Source: Thioalkalivibrio sp. (GTDB lineage Bacteria; Pseudomonadota; Gammaproteobacteria; Ectothiorhodospirales; Ectothiorhodospiraceae). From it: a DNA stretch of 5,728 nt. Made by a program: the position numbers and the translations under genes. Within the stretch, counting starts at the first letter, position 1. Each line of letters opens with the position of its first letter. Location of the stretch: assembly GCA_003550945.1 (NCBI GenBank), contig PULL01000055.1, positions 1 through 5,728 of the forward strand, written 5' to 3'. Of this stretch, positions 1 to 5,214 are shown in pieces. The notes beneath the pieces were generated by a model. The model did no database searches, was not told where the DNA came from, and saw nothing but the letters and a program-made list of their open reading frames with translations.

Positions 1-561
1 CGGCGACTCTCCCGTGGCGTACGAGGACAGCAGGCAGCGGCCTTCGGCCATGATGCACAGGGAGCCGAAACCGAAGACCTCGATCTCGACCTCCGACTCG
101 CGCGCGGCGGCCGCGACCTGTGCGAGCGAGAGTACCCGCGGCAATACCGCGCGCCGGATTCCGAACTGCTCCCGGTAGAAGGCCAGGGCTTCGGCGCTCG
201 TGGCCGAAGCCTGCACGGACAGGTGCCGGGGCAGTTCGGGATAGCGGTCGGCCGCATAACCGAGCACGCCGGTGTCGGCGATGATCACTCCGTCGACGCG
301 CAGTGCGTTCGCCTGGTCCACGGCCGCTGTCCAGTGCCGCCAGCCTTTGGGCTGCGGATAGGTGTTGATCGCCATCAGCACCCGACGTCCACGCGCATGG
401 GCATACTCGATGCCCTGCGCGAGCGACTGGGCCGTGAAGTTCAGGCCTGCGAAGTGGCGCGCATTGGTGGCGTCGCGCAGGCCCGTGTACACCGTGTCGG
501 CCCCTGCGTCCACGGCCGCGCGCAGGGCGGGCAGGCTACCAGCGGGACAGACGAGTTCCAT
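1..561 (-). CDS. ubiU: UbiU, U32-family protein for O2-independent ubiquinone synthesis (partial, 3' end outside window)
   Basis: This is the first 187 codons of a peptidase-U32-like protein, open to the window edge. The N-terminus MELVCPAGSLPALRAAV, the stretch NARHFAGLNFTAQ (residues 33-45), HLSVQASAT (113-121) and GSLCIMAEGRC (166-176) match E. coli UbiU (YhbU) as I remember it. C169 and C176 fall at the same numbers as two of the four 4Fe-4S ligands of E. coli UbiU; the other two would lie past the edge. In the known system UbiU pairs with UbiV, and with UbiT supports ubiquinone ring hydroxylation without oxygen, in the cytoplasm. The start is the ATG at 561, with GGAG seven bases upstream (569-572) and an in-frame TGA 18 bases before it, which is also the stop of the upstream Uma2 gene. 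UbiV should be the neighbour beyond the window if the usual arrangement holds. The protein appears intact as far as it can be read. Confidence 0.93.
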   Translation of the reverse strand, partial: MELVCPAGSLPALRAAVDAGADTVYTGLRDATNARHFAGLNFTAQSLAQGIEYAHARGRRVLMAINTYPQPKGWRHWTAAVDQANALRVDGVIIADTGVLGYAADRYPELPRHLSVQASATSAEALAFYREQFGIRRAVLPRVLSLAQVAAAARESEVEIEVFGFGSLCIMAEGRCLLSSYATGESP

Positions 562-579
562 GCGCGTGCTCCGCTGGTG

Positions 580-1176
580 TCAGGAATCCGGGGCGGACTG
601 GGGGTGGCGTGACATGCGGTCCCAGTCGATGGTGACGCTGTCCACCGAATGGCAGGGCAAGGTGCCGGCCAGTTCGAAGATGTCAGGACGCCCGTAGTGG
701 CCGTTGGCCAGGCGGTACACCGTGACGGTGCGGTCGGTCGGGTGCACGAACCAGCACTCCGGTACGCCGGCGCGTTCATAGGCGCCGAGTTTCACCGTCT
801 GGTCGTGAGCGGCAGTCGCCGGGGAGAGCACTTCGATCACCCAGTCGGGTGCGCCCCGGCAGCCGCGCTGGTCGATCTTTTCGGAATCGCAGACGATCGT
901 CAGATCGGGCTGCACGACCGTATCAACGGCCGCGTCCGCTTCGTCGCCGCGCGGCAGGCGCACGTCGAAGGGTGCGATGAAAGCCTCGCAGCGGTGACCG
1001 TCGAGTGTATCCGCGATCTGGCGAAAGAGATCCCCGACCAGCCGCTGGTGGTCGACCGACGGTGCCGGCGCCATCAGGTAGGCCTCGCCGTTGATCAGTT
1101 CATAGCGAACGTTCTCCGGCCAGGTGAGGTATTCGCCATAGGTGTGAAGCTTGGAATCCCTCAAGGGCAGTCCCAT
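580..1176 (-). CDS. Uma2 family (DUF820) putative restriction-endonuclease-fold protein
   Basis: This 198-aa protein has the Uma2/DUF820 layout. Near the N-terminus is YELINGEAYLMAPAPS (25-40), then a conserved H43. The PD-(D/E)XK-like core follows: QPDLTIVCD with D91, DWVIEVLSP with E115, then K129 in the KLGAYERAGVPECWFV segment (129-144). D91, E115 and K129 are the likely metal-binding and catalytic residues, so it looks potentially active. The fold is related to restriction endonucleases, but the cellular role of the family is not established. I chose the ATG at 1176 over an upstream GTG at 1221, because GGGAGAAG sits seven bases before it and family proteins begin close to this point. 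It lies 18 bp upstream of ubiU in the same orientation and may be cotranscribed with it. Family assignment is firm; function is unknown. Confidence 0.87.
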   Translation of the reverse strand: MGLPLRDSKLHTYGEYLTWPENVRYELINGEAYLMAPAPSVDHQRLVGDLFRQIADTLDGHRCEAFIAPFDVRLPRGDEADAAVDTVVQPDLTIVCDSEKIDQRGCRGAPDWVIEVLSPATAAHDQTVKLGAYERAGVPECWFVHPTDRTVTVYRLANGHYGRPDIFELAGTLPCHSVDSVTIDWDRMSRHPQSAPDS

Positions 1177-1180
1177 CACA

Positions 1181-1188
1181 CTTCTCCC
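1181..1188 (-). promoter_or_regulatory. Ribosome binding site that decides the Uma2 start
   Basis: GGGAGAAG on the minus strand leaves seven bases between its GGAG core and the ATG at 1176. The alternative GTG at 1221 has no comparable purine-rich site, so the shorter reading is preferred. Confidence 0.6.
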
Positions 1189-1224
1189 ATTACACGCGGC
1201 TACCGGATTTTTCAGCCTCACCCA

Positions 1225-1233
1225 AGGATAGCA
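1225..1233 (-). promoter_or_regulatory. Possible extended -10 promoter element for uma2-ubiU
   Basis: The minus strand reads TGCTATCCT, which resembles an extended -10 (TGN plus TATCCT, four of six matches to TATAAT). It lies about 50 bases before the Uma2 ATG. No good -35 hexamer is seen at 16-18 bp, so this is only a candidate. The rest of the 147-bp gap 1177-1323 shows one short hairpin, GCTGGCTGCCAGC, without a T-run, and no gene. Confidence 0.25.
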
Positions 1234-1323
1234 AAGTCGGATCCTGGACTCCGGCGCGGGCGCCTTGGCTGGCAGCCAGCGGTCACTGTCGATGCAGCGG
1301 TGTTCGGGTTTGGCGCGGGGCGT

Positions 1324-1512
1324 TCAGATCAATGCAGCGCCAACGCCAACAGCGGCACCGATCAGCGCGCCGATCAAGCCGCAGACCAGCGAGCGCAGGG
1401 TGAACCACTTCGTGCGCGCACCCAGCGAGCAGGCGATGTAAAACGCCAGGAAGCCGAGGGCGGCCAGGACGAAAACCTCCCGCGAGAGCAACACATCCAT
1501 CAAGGTATTCAT
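1324..1512 (-). CDS. Small two-helix membrane protein with glycine zipper
   Basis: This gene encodes 62 residues. A first hydrophobic helix runs from about residue 12 to 30 (VFVLAALGFLAFYIACSL), followed by a short basic loop (GARTKWFTLR, 31-40). A second helix runs from about 42 to 62 with the repeat GALIGAAVG, giving G48, G52 and G56 spaced every four residues. Such glycine zippers are known in helix-packing and oligomerising membrane proteins. The ATG at 1512 is supported by GGAG at 1518-1521, five bases upstream. The basic loop between the helices suggests that both termini are periplasmic, which is inference. I do not recognise a named family. It stands between the MFS-ygbA operon and the Uma2 gene, about 150 bp from each, so it may be transcribed alone. 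The clear ribosome binding site and coherent hydrophobic pattern argue that it is real. Confidence 0.7.
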   Translation of the reverse strand: MNTLMDVLLSREVFVLAALGFLAFYIACSLGARTKWFTLRSLVCGLIGALIGAAVGVGAALI

Positions 1513-1573
1513 GGAGTCTCCGTGACTAAGGGACTAACGGGGCTGAGAACCGGGGCGGCCTGCGCCACCCGGC

Positions 1574-1601
1574 AAGAAGAAAGCCTCTCCCGGCGGAGGG
1601 C
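1574..1601 (-). terminator. Possible imperfect intrinsic terminator after ygbA
   Basis: On the minus strand, GCCCTCC pairs with GGAGAGGC across a short GCCG loop, with one bulged A, and the pyrimidine-rich run TTTCTTCTT follows. It lies 60 bases past the ygbA stop, as expected for the end of the MFS-ygbA transcript. The interrupted T-run and the bulge make it weak. The remainder of the gap 1513-1660 shows nothing else apart from the ribosome binding site of the 62-aa gene. Confidence 0.4.
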
Positions 1602-1660
1602 GCTGCGCGTCGAGGCACCAAACAGAGGCCTTGCCGATCACATTTGCAACGTGGGGCTGG

Positions 1661-2062
1661 TCATTGCTGGCCTCGCCCACGCCGGCGCCAGACACGCGGA
1701 TGCTCGACCCGCCGCAGTTTGTCGAATACGTGCAGCAATGCCTGCCAGGGATGGCGCAATGGCATGCGGGGTCCGGCATAGCGCATCACCTCCCGGACCT
1801 GCTCGCGTTGGGTGCGCTTGTAGCAATGCACCGGGCAGTGGTTGCAGGTGGGTTTGTCCTCGCCATACGGGCACTTCACCAGGCGCTGCCCCGCGTACGC
1901 GAGCAGGGTTTCGCATTCCGCACAGAGCCCCCTGGCAGTGGACCGATCGGCGTGGTGATCCGCGCACCAGATGCGGAACATGCTCTCGATCGTTCGGTAT
2001 TCGCGCCGCAGGCGCGGCGTCTGCGGTATCGCCGGCGTGTCGCGGCTCGATCGGTCGCTCAT
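1661..2062 (-). CDS. ygbA: YgbA family (nitrous oxide-stimulated promoter family) cysteine-rich protein
   Basis: This is a 133-aa soluble protein with seven cysteines: C33, C47, C50, C64, C73, C76 and C80. The arrangement includes LCAECETLLAYAGQRLVKCP (46-65), CNHCPVHCY (73-81) and VMRYAGPRM (92-100), the signature of the family annotated as 'nitrous oxide-stimulated promoter' (E. coli YgbA). The cysteine pairs, together with H36, H37 and H79, look like a metal or Fe-S site, which is inference. In E. coli the gene is repressed by the nitric-oxide sensor NsrR and linked to nitrosative stress; its biochemical activity is not known to me. The ATG at 2062 overlaps the stop of the upstream MFS gene as ATGA, and AGGAGG at 2071-2076 is eight bases upstream, so translation is probably coupled. 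The basic tail (residues 123-131, VWRRRGRGQ) is not part of the conserved core. Confidence 0.87.
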   Translation of the reverse strand: MSDRSSRDTPAIPQTPRLRREYRTIESMFRIWCADHHADRSTARGLCAECETLLAYAGQRLVKCPYGEDKPTCNHCPVHCYKRTQREQVREVMRYAGPRMPLRHPWQALLHVFDKLRRVEHPRVWRRRGRGQQ

Positions 2063-3336
2063 TCTCCGGCCCTCCTGCCCGAAAAGTCTCCGGCCGTGCC
2101 CGGGATCTTGGCCTCCGCGCCGGTGATCGCGCCATGATTATGGTCAACCGGGGTTCCAGGCGTTTTCGACGCTTGGTGCAAACGCAGCAGCCAGGGCAGA
2201 AACGCGATCACGACCAACGCCTCGAGTGCGCCCACGAGCACGAACACCCCGGGGTAGGGCGCCCAGCCGGCCGCGCGCAGCAGGGTCAGTGCACCCACTC
2301 CCACCAACGGTCCGAGCATGAACCCGATCGAACCCGACAGGTGGAATCCGCCCATTGCGGTGGCCCGCTGAGAGGGTTCCGCGATCCGGCTGACGAGCAC
2401 CAGCGAGGGGGCGAACATCAGCGCGGCCACGACCCCGCCCAGCGCCATCACGGGCAGTATCCAGTCCGGCGGGGCGAAGCCGAGTGCCGCGAGGAACAGC
2501 CCGTAGAGCAGGCTGCCTGCCGCCATCATCACCACCGGATCCCAGCGCTGGCAGAGCAGTCCTGCCGGATAGGTCAGGATCGCGAACGGCAGCAGGAAGG
2601 CCGCCATCACCAGGCCGATCCGGACCGGGTCGAAGCCCAGCACCGTCGCGAAATAAAGGGAGACGGTCGAAATGATGAAGCCCACCGTCAGCCGGTCGAC
2701 GAACGTAAACGCGTAGGGAACCAGCAGCGCGCGCCGGCGCAGCGCCAGCATCAGCAGTTCGCGCAGGCGCTCCGGACGGCGCCCGATCGGCGCATCGCGC
2801 AGCACGAGGGCTGCGAAAATGGCGAGCACGAGCATCAGCGCGCCGCCCCAAAGGAAGACCGCCTCAGGCGATTGCGCGCCCAGACGGCCGCCAAGCACCG
2901 CCCCACTGGCGACGCCGAGACTCATGGCCGCCCCGACCATGCCCAGTGCCCCGCCTTCACGTCCACCCGGGGCGCGGTCGGCCGCGAGCGTCATTGCGAG
3001 GCTGAGCACCGTCATGTGGGCGCAGCCCTCGATGAACCGCAGCCCGAGCTGGACACCGTATGGCCAAGGCCCGAGCATCAGCAGCAGCACCAGCCCGTTC
3101 ACCAGCAGTGCCGGGACGATCAGCCGCTTGCGCTGGCCCAGTCGATCCGACCACAGGCCCGCGATCACCGCGAATACCAGCGCGCCGGCCATGTGCGCGG
3201 ACATGAACAGGTGACGGTCGAGTTCCGAGAGGCCGGGATAGCGGCCCTCGGTCAATTCGTGCAGCAGCGGGACCATGGCAGTCACGGGCAGCATCAGGAA
3301 GAAAATGCCGAGTGCGATGGGCCAGATTCGAGTCAT
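2059..3336 (-). CDS. Major facilitator superfamily (MFS) transporter
   Basis: This is a 425-aa inner-membrane protein with about twelve hydrophobic helices, the usual MFS size. The MFS loop 2-3 motif A is clear at residues 60-71 (GLWSDRLGQRKR), and a degenerate second copy lies near 258-267 (AGLLCQRWDP). Charged loop residues around 181-195 (DAPIGRRPERLRE) mark the central cytoplasmic loop between the two six-helix halves. A hydrophilic tail of about 35 residues follows the last helix. The sequence resembles drug- or small-molecule-efflux type MFS proteins, but no substrate can be read from it. The ATG at 3336 is the first possible ATG after an in-frame TGA located 18 bases upstream. No good Shine-Dalgarno sequence is present, and a 20-base hairpin sits only 10 bases ahead. 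It is the first gene of an operon with ygbA (ATGA overlap), which hints at export or protection linked to nitrosative stress. Confidence 0.92.
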   Translation of the reverse strand: MTRIWPIALGIFFLMLPVTAMVPLLHELTEGRYPGLSELDRHLFMSAHMAGALVFAVIAGLWSDRLGQRKRLIVPALLVNGLVLLLMLGPWPYGVQLGLRFIEGCAHMTVLSLAMTLAADRAPGGREGGALGMVGAAMSLGVASGAVLGGRLGAQSPEAVFLWGGALMLVLAIFAALVLRDAPIGRRPERLRELLMLALRRRALLVPYAFTFVDRLTVGFIISTVSLYFATVLGFDPVRIGLVMAAFLLPFAILTYPAGLLCQRWDPVVMMAAGSLLYGLFLAALGFAPPDWILPVMALGGVVAALMFAPSLVLVSRIAEPSQRATAMGGFHLSGSIGFMLGPLVGVGALTLLRAAGWAPYPGVFVLVGALEALVVIAFLPWLLRLHQASKTPGTPVDHNHGAITGAEAKIPGTAGDFSGRRAGE

Positions 3337-3346
3337 GTCGTCAGGC

Positions 3347-3366
3347 GTGCCGGATCAAGCCGGCAC
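3347..3366. repeat. Perfect inverted repeat in the divergent intergenic region
   Basis: GTGCCGG and CCGGCAC are perfect 7-bp arms around a 6-base loop (ATCAAG). The element sits between the divergent MFS gene (start 3336) and the 120-aa membrane protein (start 3408). It has no T-run on its 3' side on either strand that would make a terminator (the minus-strand T-run comes before the hairpin). It could be an operator, or an RNA hairpin near the MFS start codon. The loop and second minus-strand arm include TTGAT, an FNR-like half-site, but there is no matching second half. Confidence 0.5.
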
Positions 3367-3396
3367 AGTGTAAAAAACTCTGCAGGTCAACACCCT

Positions 3397-3402
3397 GGAG
3401 GT
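3397..3402 (+). promoter_or_regulatory. Ribosome binding site for the 120-aa membrane protein
   Basis: GGAGGT lies five bases before the ATG at 3408. A second ATG at 3404 in another frame is only one base from this site, too close for good initiation. The frame starting at 3408 also gives a coherent membrane protein, so it is the one chosen. Confidence 0.7.
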
Positions 3403-3407
3403 AATGT

Positions 3408-3770
3408 ATGTGGCTATTGATTGGACCGGTGCTGGCCTTTCTGATGTTGGCGGCCCATTTCCTGCGGGTGGACGCCTGGCTGCTGGTTGCACTGAGCCTT
3501 GCGCTGATCCCGCTACTCGCCGTGCCCAGGCCCTGGGCAGCACACCTTGCCCGCATCGCACTGGTGGTCGGGGCATTGGAGTGGGTGCGCACGCTGGTGA
3601 TGATCGCCGCGATACGGTTCTCAGCGGGTATTCCCGCGGGCCGCATGATGCTGATACTCGGCACGGTCGGGGGCCTTACGCTGCTGGCCGCGCTGGTGTT
3701 CCAACACCCGCGGTTGCGCGCGTTCTATCGCCTTTCCAGCGGCAACAGGAACGGCGACGCCACTGGTTGA
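3408..3770 (+). CDS. Uncharacterised four-helix membrane protein
   Basis: This gene encodes 120 residues and is strongly hydrophobic. Likely membrane segments are at about 3-19, 23-39, 47-68 and 80-98, followed by a basic hydrophilic tail (HPRLRAFYRLSSGNRNGD). Arginine residues between helices 2 and 3 (41-49) and in the tail suggest both ends face the cytoplasm. The motif ALEWVRTL (56-63), with a charged E and R inside or at the edge of helix 3, is notable for a membrane protein. I recall similar uncharacterised proteins in sulfur-oxidising gammaproteobacteria but no function, and I name no family. It is the only plus-strand gene, transcribed away from MFS-ygbA and convergent with fccAB, with a strong GGAGGT ribosome binding site. 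No clear terminator follows it; the hairpin at 3851-3884 has a T-run only in the opposite direction. Confidence 0.8.
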   Translation: MWLLIGPVLAFLMLAAHFLRVDAWLLVALSLALIPLLAVPRPWAAHLARIALVVGALEWVRTLVMIAAIRFSAGIPAGRMMLILGTVGGLTLLAALVFQHPRLRAFYRLSSGNRNGDATG

Positions 3771-3844
3771 GCCCAGGCAGCGGGACTCTCGCTGGAGGTG
3801 ATCGCTTCGCCATTTCGCGTCGGCCCGACACCGGCTTGAGGCAG

Positions 3845-3884
3845 AAAAAAGGACCCGCCGCGGCATCCCTGCCGGCGGCGGGCC
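3845..3884 (-). terminator. Intrinsic terminator of the fccAB operon
   Basis: On the minus strand, 17 bases past the fccB stop, a GC-rich stem of about 14 bp forms. Its arms read GGCCCGCCGCCGGCA and TGCCGCGGCGGGTC, with one bulged base and one G-U pair, around a four-base loop (GGGA). A TTTTTT tract (3845-3850) follows two bases after the stem. This is a textbook rho-independent terminator for fccB. In the other direction there is no T-run, so it would not efficiently stop transcription from the plus-strand gene. The stretch 3771-3844 shows nothing else. Confidence 0.9.
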
Positions 3885-3900
3885 AGGGGGCGCAAAGACT

Positions 3901-5196
3901 TCAGCCGAAAGCCTGGGCGACGAGGTTGTTGTACCAGGTGCCTGCATAGCGTGCTTCACGGAACTGTTCCCAGTCCTCGGCACCGGCGCGGGAAACCGCG
4001 ACCGAATCCCCGACACCCTGGACGATCTGGGCTCCGGCATCGTCGTGAGCCACGCGGTACACGCCGCTGACCGAGATGCTGTGGTTCGGCGTCAGCAGGC
4101 TGTAGCAGGTATTGAAGAACGAGCCTTCCCGCGGCTCCCGGCCGTTGATCAGGTCCACCACTGCAGCTGCGGCCACCTTGGCGGTGGATGCGGCAATATA
4201 GCCCGACTTCGGCAGCGCGCTGCTGACGATTGCATCGCCGATCACGTGCACATTCTTCGCGATCGTGGATTCCAGGGTATGGAAGTCGACCGGGCACCAG
4301 CCGGACGCGTCGGTCAATCCCGAATCGATCGCGATCTGGCCGGCCTTCTGCGGAGGTACCACGTTCAGCACGTCGGCCTGTACCGAATCGAAGGCCATGT
4401 GCACCGTCCTGTCGTCCACCGACACGCGCTCGGGCCCGCCACCGGTGTCGAACGCACCCACCCACTCGATCATGTCCCCATAGTGGCGGGTCCAGCCTGC
4501 GGTGAACAGGCCCTGCTTGGAGAACGCATCCTTCGCGTCGAGGATCATTACCTTGGATTTCGGCTTGTGCCGCTGCAGGTAGTGCGCGATCAGCGCCGCG
4601 CGCTCGTAGGGTCCGGGCGGGCAGCGGAACGGGTTCGGCGGCGCGGTGATGACCACGACACCGCCGTCGTCCATGGCCGCGAGCTGTTGCTGCAGCAAAA
4701 GGGTCTGCGGTCCAGCCTTCCAGGCATGCGGGATCACCTCGGCGGCGGCCTCGTCATAGCCCTCCAGTCCATTCCAAACGAAGTCGATACCCGGGGCAAC
4801 GATCACGCGGTCGTATTCGATCGCCTGGCCGCCGGCGGTGTGGACGGTCTGCTTCTCCGCGTCGATCCGGGTGGCCTTGTCGATGATCACGTTGATCCCG
4901 CGCGCCCGGGTGTTGTCGAAGGTATGGGTGAGGCTGTCGAGATCGCGCATCTCGGCCAGCGTCCAGTTGCTCATGTAGCAGGTGGTGTGCTTCGGTTCCA
5001 TCTCGATGATGGTCACGTCGATCGCCGGGTCGATCGCCTTTACATAGCGGGCGGCAGTGGCACCACCAGTGCCGCCGCCGACGACGACGACCCGCCCCCT
5101 GGACTGGCTGCCCCAGGCCTTGGAAAACGGGACTGCGGCGGTCAAGCCACCGAGGGCGGCCATTTGGATGAATCTTCTCCGATTGATTGTTGCCAT
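3901..5196 (-). CDS. fccB: FccB, flavoprotein subunit of flavocytochrome c sulfide dehydrogenase
   Basis: This is a 431-aa periplasmic FAD protein that oxidises sulfide to sulfur or polysulfide and passes electrons to the FccA hemes. The N-terminus carries a Tat signal with NRRRFIQ (5-11), a hydrophobic stretch to about 24, and probable cleavage near residues 27-31. The FAD-binding loop is VVVVGGGTGG (36-45). C73 in TTCYMSN corresponds to the cysteine that binds FAD covalently in Allochromatium vinosum FccB. C192 (FRCPPGPYERA) and C364 (FNTCYSLL) correspond to its redox-active disulfide next to the flavin. Also conserved are APGI (134-137), PHAWKAG (156-162), GWCPVD (299-304), HVIGDA (317-322), PKSGY (329-333) and the C-terminal WYNN (421-424). 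All key residues are present. The ATG at 5196 follows GAGGAGAGG, 18 bp after the fccA stop, in the usual fccA-fccB order. The related SoxF is a possible alternative name, but the adjoining diheme cytochrome favours FccB. Confidence 0.96.
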   Translation of the reverse strand: MATINRRRFIQMAALGGLTAAVPFSKAWGSQSRGRVVVVGGGTGGATAARYVKAIDPAIDVTIIEMEPKHTTCYMSNWTLAEMRDLDSLTHTFDNTRARGINVIIDKATRIDAEKQTVHTAGGQAIEYDRVIVAPGIDFVWNGLEGYDEAAAEVIPHAWKAGPQTLLLQQQLAAMDDGGVVVITAPPNPFRCPPGPYERAALIAHYLQRHKPKSKVMILDAKDAFSKQGLFTAGWTRHYGDMIEWVGAFDTGGGPERVSVDDRTVHMAFDSVQADVLNVVPPQKAGQIAIDSGLTDASGWCPVDFHTLESTIAKNVHVIGDAIVSSALPKSGYIAASTAKVAAAAVVDLINGREPREGSFFNTCYSLLTPNHSISVSGVYRVAHDDAGAQIVQGVGDSVAVSRAGAEDWEQFREARYAGTWYNNLVAQAFG

Positions 5197-5214
5197 CTTG
5201 GCCTCTCCTCGATT

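Larger units (their letters stand above)
3337..3407. promoter_or_regulatory. Divergent promoter region for MFS-ygbA and the 120-aa membrane protein
   Basis: Both outward genes must be transcribed from this 71-bp gap or from inside the opposite gene. On the minus strand a TTGACC hexamer (3385-3390) matches five of six positions of a -35 element, but the sequence 17 bp on (TGTGCC) is a poor -10. A T-rich stretch follows at 3371-3378. On the plus strand TGTAAAAAAC (3369-3378) is the only AT-rich candidate for a -10. No NsrR-like palindrome is visible. The region is regulatory by position; individual elements are uncertain. Confidence 0.4.

Noticed and set aside
1177..1221. Longer Uma2 start at the GTG at 1221 (15 extra residues)
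   Set aside because: There is no Shine-Dalgarno sequence before the GTG, while the ATG at 1176 has GGGAGAAG at proper spacing and the family similarity begins after it.
1262..1285. Short palindrome GCTGGCTGCCAGC after the 62-aa gene as a terminator
   Set aside because: The stem is only five base pairs and no T-run follows on the minus strand.
3354..3359. FNR or NsrR binding site upstream of the MFS-ygbA operon
   Set aside because: Only one TTGAT half-site is present, without its ATCAA partner at the required spacing, and no NsrR-like AT-rich palindrome is seen.
3347..3378. Hairpin next to an A/T run read as an intrinsic terminator
   Set aside because: On the plus strand the run after the hairpin is A, not T. 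On the minus strand the T-run comes before the hairpin. No gene ends here on either strand.
649..3420. Very long open frame on the plus strand (over 900 codons)
   Set aside because: It runs antisense to Uma2, the 62-aa gene, ygbA and the MFS gene. Its translation is low-complexity and rich in R, H, Q and E, typical of the opposite strand of GC-rich genes, and matches no domain I know.
3341..3664. Minus-strand 107-aa frame opposite the 120-aa membrane protein
   Set aside because: It has no ribosome binding site or recognisable domain, and it covers the intergenic hairpin and the antisense of a better-supported gene.
3404..3949. Plus-strand frame starting four bases before the 120-aa gene
   Set aside because: Its ATG is only one base from the GGAGGT site. 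Its translation lacks domain character, and it runs through the fcc terminator into the 3' end of fccB. The frame at 3408 gives a coherent membrane protein.
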